Assembly (NCBI RefSeq): GCF_011601275.1
Contig: NZ_JAAOLY010000005.1
Location: forward strand, 186,001 to 250,000
DNA: 64,000 nt
Source of the DNA: Janthinobacterium lividum
Lineage (GTDB): Bacteria; Pseudomonadota; Gammaproteobacteria; Burkholderiales; Burkholderiaceae_D
Direction of reading: 5' to 3'
Part shown: piece by piece, positions 34,802 to 44,557 of the stretch
Position numbering within the stretch: position 1 is the stretch's first letter
Layout of the letters: each line of letters opens with the position of its first letter
Made by a program: the position numbers and the translations under genes
The notes under the pieces: model-generated
The model's input: the letters and a program-made list of their open reading frames with translations, nothing else
Told to the model about the DNA's origin: nothing
Database searches by the model: none

Positions 34802-36472
34802 TTAGGCGTCCGCCTTGCTGGCCGCTTCAAGCAAGGACAGCAGCAGCTCCTTGCGCCGTCCTTCCGCCTTGCGCGCCAGGGCCGCCAGTTTTTCCAGTTT
34901 GCCCCAGACGGGATACAGCATGTGTTCCACCAGATAGCCGTCCAGTCCTTGCAGTTGCTGGCAGAACAGCTCCAATTTTTCCACCTCGTCCAGCTCCGCC
35001 TGGATCTTGACCTTTGCGTTGTCCGTGCATGCGCGCAGGCACGCCGCCAGCACGGGAGCGGAGTCGCGCGTGATGCCGTGTTGTTCGGCAAAGGCCGCCG
35101 TGAACTGGTCCTGCACGGACTGGTGTTCCTCGTCGACACTCTCCATGTAATGCTGCACCAGCGGGAAATAGCGGGCATCGAGCAAGCCCAGCCCAAACAC
35201 GGCATAGCTGCCGGGCATGCAATTCTTTTCGCCTTCCGTGTCGGCATAGAATTCGAATTGCTCGATGGCCGCGCGCGCATACGCTTCCAGCTGCGGTTGC
35301 AGGGACGCATGGGCGAGGGCGTTGGCAAAGAAGCGGTGCGTGTCGGATTTCGCCAGTCCCTTGATCGGCAAATATGCCTTGGCCTTGGATTTGAGCTTGA
35401 TCTGGTAGCTTTTCGGGAAACCGGCTTGCAGCAAATGCGTGATGAAGGCCAGCGCCTGCGCATACGCGCCTTCTTCTTCCTGTGTGATGGTAATGCTGAT
35501 CGTGGCAAACACATCGTTGGCGCGGCATTCCAGCAGCGTATTTTTTACGTGGATGTCGGCATCGGGGAAAGTGCCGCTGCCTTCCTTGAGCATGCGCACG
35601 GCCCGTTCGCTGCCCAGTTCGCGCGCGATTTCCAGGAATGTGAGGCCTGTCGATTTGGCGTAGCTCGGTTCGTGGCGCAAGATCATCACGGCGCCATACA
35701 GCAGCAGGTCGATCGGCTGCAGTGTCTTTCCGTCGGGCAAGACGCCCTCCTTCAAGGTGTATTCGGTGGCGCTGTAGCTCGATTTCTGCACATCATAAAA
35801 CTGCGGCAGGAACTGTTTTTCCGCCCACGCCGACACGGCCTGGATGATATCGCCGCGATGTTCGGCCAGTGCCTGCGGGCGTGACTTGTTCAACTGCTCG
35901 ATGCGTTCAAATTGCGCGATCGTCCAGGCGATATCGGGCTGCGGAAACAGCTGGGGATCGAGCAGGTGGCGCGTCAGGAAGAAGGTTTCCAGTTTCTTCG
36001 TCGGCCTGCTGCCATGCGTGAGCTTTTGTTCGATATACGCGTGTATGTTTTTCAGCAAGGCCTGGCGCTTGCCGTCGTTGACGTATTCCAGCAAGGTCAG
36101 GTGCAGCTTGCCCTGCGCCGTCTGGAACTTGCCGCGCAAGGTGAAACGGTAGTCGATCATCGGCGTGTCGACCAGCGGCGCCAGGCGGGCTTGCACCAGC
36201 GCCGTCAGCCGCGGTGCGATCAAGTCACGCACTTGCGCATCATCAAGGCGCGCCGGCGTCCGGGGACGCACGTCGTCGTCGAAGCCCAGGTCGATTTCAT
36301 CGGCAGTGGCGCGGCCCGGTTTGTAATCGAGCATGAAGTCGCTGAAGACGCCCGCTTGCAAGGTGGTCCGATTCACGGCCTCTTCCAGGTCCGTGCGCTG
36401 CAGGCGCTCATCGAACCAGGCGTGGATCGCCGTCGTCATTTCTTGTGTTGCCTGCTCTAACAGTGTGCTCAT
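34802..36472 (-). CDS. Large soluble protein of unknown function (556 residues)
   Basis: Acidic, mostly helical, with no signal peptide or membrane segment. Recognisable stretches include FSDFMLDYKPGRATADEIDLG (N-terminal), PFGAV-like LLYGAVMILRHEPSYAKSTG in the middle, and NCMPGSYAVFGLGLLDARYF with ESVDEEHQSVQDQFTAAFAEQHG in the C-terminal third. The last pattern is typical of DUFs found in contact-dependent or polymorphic-toxin neighbourhoods, but no toxin gene is nearby. AAGGAAG precedes the ATG at 36472. I cannot name a family with confidence. The exported protein at 34024 follows 97 bases later. Confidence 0.6.
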   Translation of the reverse strand: MSTLLEQATQEMTTAIHAWFDERLQRTDLEEAVNRTTLQAGVFSDFMLDYKPGRATADEIDLGFDDDVRPRTPARLDDAQVRDLIAPRLTALVQARLAPLVDTPMIDYRFTLRGKFQTAQGKLHLTLLEYVNDGKRQALLKNIHAYIEQKLTHGSRPTKKLETFFLTRHLLDPQLFPQPDIAWTIAQFERIEQLNKSRPQALAEHRGDIIQAVSAWAEKQFLPQFYDVQKSSYSATEYTLKEGVLPDGKTLQPIDLLLYGAVMILRHEPSYAKSTGLTFLEIARELGSERAVRMLKEGSGTFPDADIHVKNTLLECRANDVFATISITITQEEEGAYAQALAFITHLLQAGFPKSYQIKLKSKAKAYLPIKGLAKSDTHRFFANALAHASLQPQLEAYARAAIEQFEFYADTEGEKNCMPGSYAVFGLGLLDARYFPLVQHYMESVDEEHQSVQDQFTAAFAEQHGITRDSAPVLAACLRACTDNAKVKIQAELDEVEKLELFCQQLQGLDGYLVEHMLYPVWGKLEKLAALARKAEGRRKELLLSLLEAASKADA

Positions 36473-36704
36473 TGACTTCCTTGCCTGGCGCGTGACAGTG
36501 CCATGTTTAATATAAGGCACTATTTTAGGTGCACAGGGCCGGCTGCAACAAGGGCCACACACGAGCTACTACTGGTATGCGCTTATGTTCGGTGGCAGAC
36601 GGTAGCTTGTGCGCCTTGTCGCTATTCTCGGCGTATTTCCAGCGGAAAATCGCGCCGAGCTTGCGCGCCATTGCCGCGACAACCTTGTCAGGAGCCGCCC
36701 GGCC

Positions 36705-36962
36705 ATGCCCTATGAAATTCTCCGCGACAGCATCGCGCTCGAGCAGGCGGGTGACGCCATCCGCTTCCATTTGTCCGTCTTCGGGGCGGAAAAGACTTGC
36801 CGTATCACCGTCACGGCCTTGTACAGCCTGGATCAGGGACAGGGCGGCGACTTGTTGGCCATTTTCGACGCACATCGCCTGCGCATCGGCCAGCGCGCCT
36901 TCTCCTACCTGAGCCGCGATTTGCTGGTCAGCGGCGTGGTCTTGCGCGCCCTTGATTTCTAG
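36705..36962 (+). CDS. Small conserved protein of unknown function
   Basis: An 85-residue soluble protein, alternating strands and helices (EILRDSIALEQAGDAIRFHL, CRITVTALYSLDQG, DLLVSGVVLRALDF). AGGAG lies ten bases before the ATG at 36705, slightly long. No family recognised. Divergent from the 556-residue gene. Confidence 0.55.
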   Translation: MPYEILRDSIALEQAGDAIRFHLSVFGAEKTCRITVTALYSLDQGQGGDLLAIFDAHRLRIGQRAFSYLSRDLLVSGVVLRALDF

Positions 36963-37268
36963 TCACTTTTTCCTGCGCTGATGCGCGCGCCTTGGCCAGG
37001 TATGGTATTTCCGCACAGATCGTCAAGTAAATGCAGGTATGGCTGGACGGAAATGTTACATCTGGGTATTCTGCGCATCTGATACTTATTTCTATACAGA
37101 AAAAGTTAAGAGGGCGGTTCGGGTCGGCGGCAACGCGGCGCGCACTGCCAAGCAAGGTCAGGCATGCAAAGGTGAAGTCGTCCGCTTGCTGAGCGAAACG
37201 GTCGTGTTTCGGCTCGCGGCGGACAGGGAACAGTGCTGTCATCTTTAAAATAGTAGGAGAGGTTGCTC
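36963..37268 (+). other. Leader region of the DUF3334 gene
   Basis: About 305 bases without a credible gene. A small dyad CGAAAC-N6-GTTTCG lies about 65-85 bases before the next start. A strong ribosome site (GGAGAGG) ends the region. No other signal recognised. Confidence 0.35.
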
Positions 37269-37961
37269 ATGGATGCAGAAAAGGATGTTGTGTACGGTAC
37301 AGAAGATTTGTTGATGAGTTTGTGCAACTCGGTGGTTCGGGTGCTCAACGTTGCAACGCAAAGCAAGGTCAATTACTCAGGCATGGTGCAGCGCATCACC
37401 AAGACGGGCCTGAAGCCGGACATCGGCTGCTTCGTGATGTTCGATGGCGGTTTCACGGGCCTGGTCGTGCTCAATTTTGCCGCCGATACGGCGATGGAAA
37501 TCTACGAGCGCTACATGTTGCACATGGGTATGCCGAAGTCGGAGCTGGCCAGCTTCTACACGTCGGACGAAGTGTCGAACATCATGGGCGAGCTGATGAA
37601 CCAGATCGTCGGCGACTTCACGGGCAAGGTGCGGCGCGAGCTGCAAACGAACATCACCCAGAGCCAGCCGAAGATGCTGGTGCTGAACAAGCAGGTGATG
37701 CTCAGCGTCGACACGCCGCTGGATCGCCCGGAAATGCGTCGCGTCACTTTCTACACGGAAAAGAACAATATTTTCTACCTGGAACTGGCGATCGACCGTA
37801 CCGAGTTCATCAAGCTGCACGATTTCGATTCGCGCGAAGTCGACGCCGACTCGCTGATGGATGGCGAATTCGCGAACCGCGAACGTAACGCCGCCCCCGC
37901 GCCTGCGGCGGAACCGGAAGACGACGACAACGCCGACCTGCTCAAGTCGCTGGGCATGTAA
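37269..37961 (+). CDS. DUF3334 family protein with a CheX-like phosphatase motif
   Basis: A 230-residue soluble protein of the DUF3334 family. The core shows the CheC/CheX ExxN signature: GELMNQIVGDF, with Glu108 and Asn111. In CheC/CheX these residues dephosphorylate CheY-P. The preceding segment FVMFDGGFTGLVVLNF and the following LELAIDRTEF fit the CheX alpha/beta fold. The C-terminal tail is acidic, proline/alanine-rich (PAPAAEPEDDDNADLLKSLGM). GGAGAGG precedes the ATG. A role in signalling or motility control is inferred from the motif only. Confidence 0.75.
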   Translation: MDAEKDVVYGTEDLLMSLCNSVVRVLNVATQSKVNYSGMVQRITKTGLKPDIGCFVMFDGGFTGLVVLNFAADTAMEIYERYMLHMGMPKSELASFYTSDEVSNIMGELMNQIVGDFTGKVRRELQTNITQSQPKMLVLNKQVMLSVDTPLDRPEMRRVTFYTEKNNIFYLELAIDRTEFIKLHDFDSREVDADSLMDGEFANRERNAAPAPAAEPEDDDNADLLKSLGM

Positions 37962-37976
37962 GCAGCGGTATCGGAG

Positions 37977-38008
37977 AGCGGCCGGCGGCCGGTTTGCCGC
38001 CGGCCGCT
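37977..38008. terminator. Strong GC hairpin between convergent genes
   Basis: A 13-bp perfect stem (37977-37989 with 37996-38008) closes a 6-base loop between the DUF3334 stop and the GNAT stop. No T-run follows, so it is a probable transcription barrier or mRNA end rather than a textbook terminator. Confidence 0.5.
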
Positions 38009-38020
38009 GCCGTATACAGC

Positions 38021-38467
38021 TTACAAAGTCTTGCTCATGAAGATACGGCTCGTGCCTTCGGGACTGCAGGCGATGTCGCCGAAGCGGCGCCAGCCGCGAC
38101 GCTCGTAGAATTCGGGCGCCTGGAAACTGATGGTGTACAGCACCGCCGAGGCGCAGCCGCGCCGGCGGCCTTCCTCTTCGAACTGCGCCAGTATCTGGCT
38201 GCCCAGTCCCAGCCCCCGCAAGGCGGCGGGCAAATAAAACAAATCGAGAAACAGCAGGCCCAGCGAGGTTCTACCCATGGCACCGCCCAGCACCCGCTGG
38301 CTGTCGCGGTCGCGCACGACCACGCTCAACACCTGCCTGTCCTGGTATCGCGTGATCGCATCGTTATAGGCGTTCAAGCCGTCGAGGATGGTTTGCTCGA
38401 CCTCCGCATCGATCGTGGCGCTGACGGAAATGGTGTAGGGCAAGGCCTGGTGCTGGTTGGCGGGCAT
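38021..38467 (-). CDS. GNAT acetyltransferase, probably SOS-controlled
   Basis: A 148-residue single-domain GNAT. The acetyl-CoA loop is YLPAALRGLGLGSQIL (R/Q-x-x-G-x-G/A form), with LGGAMGR in the preceding strand and PEFYERRGWRRFGD in the final strand-helix typical of the family. The substrate is unknown. A near-perfect LexA box lies 23 bases upstream and covers a TATATT -10-like element, so repression by LexA is likely. No strong ribosome site is visible. Confidence 0.8.
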   Translation of the reverse strand: MPANQHQALPYTISVSATIDAEVEQTILDGLNAYNDAITRYQDRQVLSVVVRDRDSQRVLGGAMGRTSLGLLFLDLFYLPAALRGLGLGSQILAQFEEEGRRRGCASAVLYTISFQAPEFYERRGWRRFGDIACSPEGTSRIFMSKTL

Positions 38468-38489
38468 GGCGGGCAGGTGAATAGTCGAT

Positions 38490-38509
38490 AACTGTATGAA
38501 TATACAGTA
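38490..38509. promoter_or_regulatory. LexA (SOS) box
   Basis: CTGTAT-GAAT-ATACAG matches the CTGT-N8-ACAG core exactly. The 20-base site agrees with the E. coli consensus at 17 positions. It lies between the stop of the secreted gene at 38516 and the GNAT start at 38467. Confidence 0.75.
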
Positions 38510-38515
38510 CCTTGA

Positions 38516-39187
38516 CTATTTCTGTCCATTTTGTTGCGGCAATATCAATGTTTCCATGCGGCGCATGCCCACCATGCCGCTGTGCTGGCTGTCATCGAGC
38601 GACCAGTATTCGAGCGCATACGCATAGCTGCCATCGATGATGGTCAGCGATTCCTTCTGGCGGCCGTTGGGCATCTTGTAGTACAGGCGCCGCGCGGGCC
38701 TGCCATCGACCGTGTGCCTGAACGTCTGCGGGCTGAGGGAAGCGCGCTTGCCCGCCTTGCCCGCCATCGACATTGCCGTGATCGTCACGTAAGCGCGGTC
38801 CGGGCAGCGGGCCAGCAGGTGGGCGCCGCTCAGGACGGTGGGCTGCGTTTGATCGAGCGGCAAGCCGAATGGATGTACGCCGGCGATATCCTGGCACCCC
38901 ATCTGCTGCGCCAAGGTACTTAGCACGGCCGGATCGAGCGCGCCGGTATAGTGTTTTTCGGCGGTTTGAGCCTGGCCCAGCGCCAGGCGGCGTTCCAGTT
39001 CGGCCAGCGAGATGTCGCTGGGCACGGGCAGCGGCGCGGGTGCGTCGGGATCGGCGGCCTTCGACGTTTCCGCCTGCATGCGCGAGGCAACGGAGTGGCT
39101 GCTCCCGGATGTGCCATCGAGGGCGTGGGCGAATGGCGCGGCGCTGGCAAGGGCCATGGCCAGCGATAAGGCCGTGTGTTTCAGCAT
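38516..39187 (-). CDS. Secreted protein of unknown function
   Basis: 223 residues with a signal peptide (1-22, APFAHA). The mature part begins with a low-complexity, Ser/Ala/Pro-rich stretch to about 60. A folded part follows with SLAELERRLALGQAQ, two cysteines (MGCQD, ARCPD), and a beta-rich C-terminus (RRLYYKMPNGRQKESLTIID). The start at 39187 has GCAGGAAA before it. No domain recognised. It lies directly upstream of the LexA box and in the same direction as the GNAT gene, but separated by the SOS site. Confidence 0.6.
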   Translation of the reverse strand: MLKHTALSLAMALASAAPFAHALDGTSGSSHSVASRMQAETSKAADPDAPAPLPVPSDISLAELERRLALGQAQTAEKHYTGALDPAVLSTLAQQMGCQDIAGVHPFGLPLDQTQPTVLSGAHLLARCPDRAYVTITAMSMAGKAGKRASLSPQTFRHTVDGRPARRLYYKMPNGRQKESLTIIDGSYAYALEYWSLDDSQHSGMVGMRRMETLILPQQNGQK

Positions 39188-39276
39188 GAAATTTCCTGCA
39201 ATCTGATCCAAGTGGCACGCATTGTGTCTCAGATTGCCTGCGCATGCGCGTTCCTTGCTTCCTTGCTTGATTCCTT

Positions 39277-39825
39277 CTAACGTGCGGCCATCGCCGACGC
39301 AATTTCGATCGAACTCAGTTTCCAGTCCCACACGCCATGGCGCTGCAGGACCAGCGCGCCGTCCTGCGCAGTGCCGTCTTTCGCCCGCACCACGAAGGTG
39401 TTCAAGCCGGCATAGCCTGCCGAATACTCGGCCTTTTTCTGCGCGCCATCGGCGGGCGCGTCCGCGTTCGTATTCACATCCGCTTGCGGGCTGACGGCGC
39501 TCTTGTTGACCAGCGCGACGACGCCTGCTGGCGAGACCATCGTGTCGACCATCTTGCCCAGCATGGCGCCGGCGATCGACTGGCCCAGGGCGGCCAGCGG
39601 GTTGTCGCTGCCGGCGGTGGCCGCGATGCTGCGCGCCATGCTCGCCTCCAGTTGCGTCTTGATACTGGCGCGCAGGGCGGGAAAGTCCACGTGTTCGGCC
39701 AGGGCTTCGGCATTGCGTTCGGCCAGAGCGGTCTTGATCTGGTGCAGGGCATAGTAGGGCGAAGCATAGGCGGTGGCGACGACGGCAACGGCGACCACGG
39801 CCGCGGCGATGGTGATTTTTTTCAA
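39277..39825 (-). CDS. DUF2939 family protein
   Basis: A 182-residue protein. Residues 1-20 form a signal anchor (LKKITIAAAVVAVAVVATAY). The DUF2939 core is SPYYALHQIKTALAERNAEALAEHVDFPALRASIKTQL, the family signature. The C-terminus has WDWKLSSIEI. The start is taken as TTG at 39825, which gives the usual LKK-hydrophobic N-terminus; another TTG lies at 39894 and neither has a good ribosome site. Function unknown; probably periplasm-facing. Confidence 0.7.
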   Translation of the reverse strand: MKKITIAAAVVAVAVVATAYASPYYALHQIKTALAERNAEALAEHVDFPALRASIKTQLEASMARSIAATAGSDNPLAALGQSIAGAMLGKMVDTMVSPAGVVALVNKSAVSPQADVNTNADAPADGAQKKAEYSAGYAGLNTFVVRAKDGTAQDGALVLQRHGVWDWKLSSIEIASAMAAR

Positions 39826-39976
39826 GTGAAGCCTGTGAGGTGGAGGGTAGAAACGGATGGCACGCAGCGTATCTGCTAAATGGAAGTACGGCAATCATAT
39901 TTTCTTGCCATTATTTCTCCGCATGCACCCCGGTGGCCCTTGGCGGACCACTATAGAGTGATGATGGTGGGTGCTG

Positions 39977-39982
39977 TATAAT
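39977..39982 (+). promoter_or_regulatory. Candidate -10 of the ABC-F gene
   Basis: A perfect TATAAT hexamer stands 53 bases before the start codon. The -35 region is weak (TAGAGT-like). Confidence 0.4.
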
Positions 39983-40034
39983 GGGAGAAAAGTACTTAAC
40001 TAGCTGTTTTAACTGAATAAAGACCCGAAATCAC

Positions 40035-41633
40035 ATGCTTTCAACCGCAAATATTACGATGCAGTTTGGCGCCAAGCCATTGTTTGAGAATATCTCCGTC
40101 AAGTTCGGCGACGGCAACCGCTATGGCTTGATCGGCGCCAATGGCTGCGGCAAGTCGACGTTCATGAAGATCCTGGGCGGCGACCTGGACCCGTCGGGCG
40201 GCAACGTCATGCTCGATACCAACGAACGCCTGGGCAAGCTGCGCCAGGATCAGTTCGCCTTTGAAGACATGCGCGTCCTCGACGTCGTCATGATGGGTCA
40301 CACGGAAATGTGGGCCGCCATCCAGCAACGCGACGCGATCTACGCGAACCCGGAAGCGACGGACGACGACTACATGCAGGCGGCCGAGCTGGAAGGCAAA
40401 GTGTCCGAATACGACGGCTACACGGCCGAATCGCGCGCCGGCGAACTGCTGCTGGGCGCCGGTGTCGCCATCGACCTGCATCAAGGTCCGATGAGCAATG
40501 TGTCGCCAGGCTGGAAGTTGCGCGTGCTGCTGGCGCAGGCGCTGTTCTCGAACCCGGACATCCTGCTGCTCGACGAACCGACGAATAACCTGGACATCAA
40601 CACGATCCGCTGGCTGGAAGACGTGCTCAACGAGCGCAACTCGACCATGATCATCATTTCCCATGATCGCCACTTCCTGAACCAGGTGTGCACCCACGTG
40701 GCCGACATGGACTACGGCACGCTGAAGATTTATCCAGGCAACTACGACGAATACATGTTCGCCTCGACCCAGGCGCGCAATCAGCAGCTGGCCAACAACG
40801 CGAAAGCAAAAGACAAGGTTGCCGAGCTGCAGGAATTCGTGCGCCGCTTCGCCGCGAACAAGTCGAAGGCCCGCCAGGCGACTTCGCGCGCCAAGCAGAT
40901 CGAAAAGATCAAGGTCGACGACATCAAGCCATCGTCGCGCGCCTATCCGTTCGTGCGTTTCGACGGCGAAAAGAAATTGCACCGCCTGGCAGTGGAAGTC
41001 GAGAATATCTCGAAAGGCTTCGACCGCCAGCTGTTCAAGAACTTCAGCATCATGGTTGAAGCGGGCGAGCGCATCGCCATCATCGGCGCCAACGGCGCCG
41101 GCAAGACCACCATGTTGCGCTGCATCGCGGGCGACATCGCCGGCTTGCAGCCTGATCAAGGCCGCGTGAAGTGGGCGGAAAACGCCAACGTCGGCTACAT
41201 GCCGCAAGATCCGACGGAAGATTTCGCCAAGGACACGAACCTGACCGACTGGATCGGCCAGTGGACGAAAGAGGGCGACGACGACCAGGCCGTGCGTTCC
41301 ATCCTGGGCCGCTTGCTGTTTGGCGGCGACGATGTCAAGAAGGCTGTCAAGGTGCTGTCCGGTGGTGAAAAAGGCCGCATGATGTACGGCAAGCTGATGC
41401 TGGGCCGCCACAACGTGCTGATGCTCGATGAGCCGACCAACCACATGGATATGGAATCGATCGAATCGCTGAACATCGCGCTGGAAAAATACGCGGGCAC
41501 CTTGATCTTCGTATCGCATGACCGCGAATTCGTCTCCTCGCTGGCCAACCGCATCATCGAGATCAAGGAAGATGAAGTGGTCGACTACCGTGGCAACTAT
41601 GAGGATTACCTCAAGAGCCAAGGTATTGATTAA
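40035..41633 (+). CDS. ybiT: ABC-F ATPase, YbiT-like
   Basis: Ribosome-associated ABC-F translation factor with two fused ATPase domains and no membrane segments, 532 residues. The first domain has Walker [10 protein letters not shown] (34-42), signature [14 protein letters not shown] and Walker [14 protein letters not shown] basic linker ([19 protein letters not shown]) follows, the P-site tRNA-interaction motif of the class. The second domain has GANGAGKTT, signature LSGGEKGRM and [10 protein letters not shown]. The length and linker match YbiT more than Uup or EttA. Probably monocistronic. Confidence 0.88.
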   Translation: MLSTANITMQFGAKPLFENISVKFGDGNRYGLIGANGCGKSTFMKILGGDLDPSGGNVMLDTNERLGKLRQDQFAFEDMRVLDVVMMGHTEMWAAIQQRDAIYANPEATDDDYMQAAELEGKVSEYDGYTAESRAGELLLGAGVAIDLHQGPMSNVSPGWKLRVLLAQALFSNPDILLLDEPTNNLDINTIRWLEDVLNERNSTMIIISHDRHFLNQVCTHVADMDYGTLKIYPGNYDEYMFASTQARNQQLANNAKAKDKVAELQEFVRRFAANKSKARQATSRAKQIEKIKVDDIKPSSRAYPFVRFDGEKKLHRLAVEVENISKGFDRQLFKNFSIMVEAGERIAIIGANGAGKTTMLRCIAGDIAGLQPDQGRVKWAENANVGYMPQDPTEDFAKDTNLTDWIGQWTKEGDDDQAVRSILGRLLFGGDDVKKAVKVLSGGEKGRMMYGKLMLGRHNVLMLDEPTNHMDMESIESLNIALEKYAGTLIFVSHDREFVSSLANRIIEIKEDEVVDYRGNYEDYLKSQGID

Positions 41634-41652
41634 TTATGTAGGGTAACGTTGC

Positions 41653-41682
41653 GTCGGATTACGCGCTGTGCGCTAATCCGAC
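41653..41682. repeat. REP-like hairpin
   Basis: GTCGGATTACGCG-N5-CGCTAATCCGAC, arms matching except for one bulged base. The same arms recur at 62855-62890 and 62919-62930. It lies just past the ABC-F stop. Confidence 0.6.
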
Positions 41683-41797
41683 AATTCCGGCCAGCGAGGC
41701 CACCCAGCACCACACCGACGCGCCGCGGTCCATTCGTTCCGGCGCACCTGCTTCATTGCAATCGTGCCGGTCTATCCCGTTTTTGTTTGACACAGCC

Positions 41798-42931
41798 ATG
41801 CAAACTTTAGCCATCAAATCCGTCGAGTACGAACATCCACAAGACGGAGCCAGCTGCACTGCCCACGCCTGGGCACGCACGCCAGCGACGCCTTCCCCGG
41901 CTGAAAAAGCCGAACTGATCACGCGCATCAAGCGCCTGCTGATCGAGCGCGAAGCCGTGCTCGTTGCCCACTACTACGTTGATGCCGACCTGCAAGACCT
42001 GGCCGAAGCCACGGGCGGCTGCGTCTCCGATTCCCTGGAAATGGCTCGCTTCGGGCGCGACCATCCTGCCAAGACTCTGGTCGTGGCCGGCGTGCGTTTC
42101 ATGGGTGAAACGGCAAAGATCCTCAGTCCCGAGAAAACCGTGCTGATGCCCGACCTCGACGCAACCTGTTCGCTCGACCTCGGCTGCCCGGTCGATGAAT
42201 TCACGGCCTTCTGCGATGCGCATCCGGACCGCACGGTGGTGGTGTACGCCAACACCAGCGCGGCCGTCAAGGCGCGCGCGGACTGGATGGTGACCTCGTC
42301 CATCGGCCTCGACATCGTTGCTCACCTGCATGCGCAGGGAAAGAAAATCCTGTGGGCACCCGACAAGCACCTGGGTTCGTACATCCAGAAGCAGACGGGC
42401 GCCGACATGCTGCTGTGGCAGGGTAGCTGCCTCGTGCATGACGAATTCAAGGGCATCGAACTCGATCTGCTCAAGGAAGAGTATCCGCAAGCCAAGGTGC
42501 TCGTGCACCCGGAGTCGCCCGCGAACGTGGTGGCGCTGGCTGACATGGTCGGTTCCACGTCGCAAATGATTGCGGCAGCGCAAACCATGGATACGGACAC
42601 TTTTATTGTTGCCACCGACAACGGCATCCTGCACAAGATGCGCGCCGCTGCGCCAGGGAAACGTTTCATCGAAGCGCCCACGGCCGGCAACAGCGCCACG
42701 TGCAAAAGCTGCGCACACTGCCCGTGGATGGCCATGAATGGCTTGCTGAATCTGGCGCAGACGCTGGAAAACATGCACAACGAAATCCACGTCGATCCCG
42801 CCGTCGGCCAGTTGGCCGTGCGCTCGATCAACCGCATGCTCGACTTCGCCGCCGCCAAGAAGGCGGGCCTCAAGCCGGGCGCTGACCTGGCAAAAGAAAC
42901 CACATTGTTCCAAGGAATCGGTCCAGCATGA
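41798..42931 (+). CDS. nadA: Quinolinate synthase
   Basis: A 4Fe-4S enzyme that condenses iminoaspartate with dihydroxyacetone phosphate to quinolinate for NAD synthesis. Iron-sulfur cysteines lie in [15 protein letters not shown] and [32 protein letters not shown] is the conserved N-terminal block. 377 residues. ATG at 41798. It overlaps nadC by four bases. nadB (aspartate oxidase) is not in this window. Confidence 0.95.
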   Translation: MQTLAIKSVEYEHPQDGASCTAHAWARTPATPSPAEKAELITRIKRLLIEREAVLVAHYYVDADLQDLAEATGGCVSDSLEMARFGRDHPAKTLVVAGVRFMGETAKILSPEKTVLMPDLDATCSLDLGCPVDEFTAFCDAHPDRTVVVYANTSAAVKARADWMVTSSIGLDIVAHLHAQGKKILWAPDKHLGSYIQKQTGADMLLWQGSCLVHDEFKGIELDLLKEEYPQAKVLVHPESPANVVALADMVGSTSQMIAAAQTMDTDTFIVATDNGILHKMRAAAPGKRFIEAPTAGNSATCKSCAHCPWMAMNGLLNLAQTLENMHNEIHVDPAVGQLAVRSINRMLDFAAAKKAGLKPGADLAKETTLFQGIGPA

Positions 42932-43794
42932 GTACCCTCGTCAATTCTTTCGCTCCTTTCGATCCGGCCCTGGCGCGCGCGTTCGAAGGCAATTTGCTGG
43001 CCGCCTTGCTGGAAGATGTGGGCCAGTGCGACCTGACGGGCGAGCTGGTGCCGCCCGACCATATCGTCACGGCCCGTGTCATCGTGCGTGAAGCGGCCGT
43101 GCTGTGCGGCGCACCGTGGTTCGAAGGCATCATGAAAAGCCTGGACCGCAACATCGATATCGCCTGGCATTACGCCGAAGGCGACATGATGACGGCCGAC
43201 AGCGTCGTCTGCACGATCGAGGCGCCGGCGCGCGCCTTGCTCACGGCCGAGCGCAGCGCCCTCAATTTCCTGCAGTTGCTGTCCGCCGTCGCCACGGCCA
43301 CGCGCCAGTATGTCGACGTGATCGCCGGCACCAAGGCGTCCATTTTAGATACGCGCAAGACCTTGCCGGGCCTGCGCCTGGCGCAAAAGTATGCGGTGCG
43401 CGTCGGTGGCGGCAAGAACCAGCGCCTGGCCCTGTATGACGGCATCCTGATCAAGGAAAACCATATCGCGGCGGCGGGCGGCGTCAGCCAGGCCCTGGAA
43501 AACGCGCGCAACCTCGATGCGGGCGTGCCCGTGCAAATTGAAGTGGAAACCTTGGCGCAATTGCGCGAAGCGCTGGACGCGGGCGCCGTCTCCGTCTTGC
43601 TCGATAACTTCAGCAACGACATGATGCGCGAAGCCGTGGCAGTGACGAACGGCCGTGCCTTGCTCGAAGCGTCCGGCGGCATCAATTTCGACACCGTGCG
43701 CGCCATTGCCGAAACGGGCGTGGACCGCATTTCGATCGGCAGCCTGACCAAGGATGTGCGGGCCACCGATTACTCCTTGCGCATCGTCGGCTGA
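42928..43794 (+). CDS. nadC: Nicotinate-nucleotide pyrophosphorylase (quinolinate phosphoribosyltransferase)
   Basis: Converts quinolinate and PRPP to nicotinate mononucleotide. Conserved parts are [63 protein letters not shown] (PRPP-binding basic residues), [10 protein letters not shown] and [21 protein letters not shown]. 288 residues, full length. The coupled start lies inside the nadA end, and the next gene begins on its stop codon (TGATG). Confidence 0.95.
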   Translation: MSTLVNSFAPFDPALARAFEGNLLAALLEDVGQCDLTGELVPPDHIVTARVIVREAAVLCGAPWFEGIMKSLDRNIDIAWHYAEGDMMTADSVVCTIEAPARALLTAERSALNFLQLLSAVATATRQYVDVIAGTKASILDTRKTLPGLRLAQKYAVRVGGGKNQRLALYDGILIKENHIAAAGGVSQALENARNLDAGVPVQIEVETLAQLREALDAGAVSVLLDNFSNDMMREAVAVTNGRALLEASGGINFDTVRAIAETGVDRISIGSLTKDVRATDYSLRIVG

Positions 43795-44552
43795 TGGAAA
43801 AAGCAGGGCGGCGCCTGCTGGCCTTGGCGTTGCTGTGGCCGGCACTTGCCGCGCCTCTGCAGGCACGCGAGCTGCTGGCCGTCGGCGCGCAGTTCGAGCG
43901 CGTGTTCGAATACCAGGACAGTGGTGAATATGGCGGCCTGGGCGCGGAACTGCTGCGCCTGATGGCGGCGCGCACGGGTAACACCGTGCGTTTTCGCATG
44001 GTGCCGTGGGCGCGCGCGCAAGCCATGCTGGTGCAGGGCCAGGCCGATATCCTGATCGGTCCCTACAAGACGCCCGAGCGCATCGCCAGCATGGCGTTTT
44101 CCGACAAGCCGTTTTACCAGGATCAGATGGTGTTTTATACGCGCCAGGACGCCAGCTTCGGCTGGGATGGTGACTACGCGGTGCTGAAGAACCGCAGGGT
44201 GGTAATGCTCAATGGCTGGGCCTATGGCGCGGACTGGGAAAGAGTGCGGCCCGATTTGCAGGTCAGCGTGGCCAACAATGTGGAAAATGGCTTGAAGATG
44301 CTGGTGCACAATCACGTGGACGTGTTTGTCAGCAACCGCCGCAATACCGACCCCGTCATCGCCCGCCTGGGCTATGGACGTCAGGTAAAACCCCTGTCCA
44401 GAATCATCGAACTGCAAAACGGCTATTTCGCCTTCCCCCGCTCGCCCACTTTCGACAAACTGCGCCTGCAGTTCGACCAGGAAATGAATAATCTGATCGA
44501 GACGGGCGAGTTGAAAAGACTGGGCAAACGCTACGACGTGACCGTGCCCTGA
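43794..44552 (+). CDS. Periplasmic solute-binding protein, family 3
   Basis: 252 residues with a signal peptide (1-24, AAPLQA). SBP_bac_3 pattern: GGLGAELLRLMAARTGNTVRFRMVPWARAQAMLVQGQADILIG, then PERIASMAFSDKPFYQDQMVF. The second lobe and the final helix (NNLIETGELKRLGKRYDV) are typical. No permease or ATPase genes follow; the gene is the last of the nad operon, translated from the nadC stop. Members of this small group often act as sensors or orphan receptors rather than as transporters. Confidence 0.78.
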   Translation: MEKAGRRLLALALLWPALAAPLQARELLAVGAQFERVFEYQDSGEYGGLGAELLRLMAARTGNTVRFRMVPWARAQAMLVQGQADILIGPYKTPERIASMAFSDKPFYQDQMVFYTRQDASFGWDGDYAVLKNRRVVMLNGWAYGADWERVRPDLQVSVANNVENGLKMLVHNHVDVFVSNRRNTDPVIARLGYGRQVKPLSRIIELQNGYFAFPRSPTFDKLRLQFDQEMNNLIETGELKRLGKRYDVTVP

Positions 44553-44557
44553 TGGAT

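Noticed and set aside
40041..41621. A 526-codon minus-strand frame opposite the ABC-F gene
   Set aside because: The plus strand encodes both Walker A/B sets and the linker; the antisense frame has no recognisable domain.
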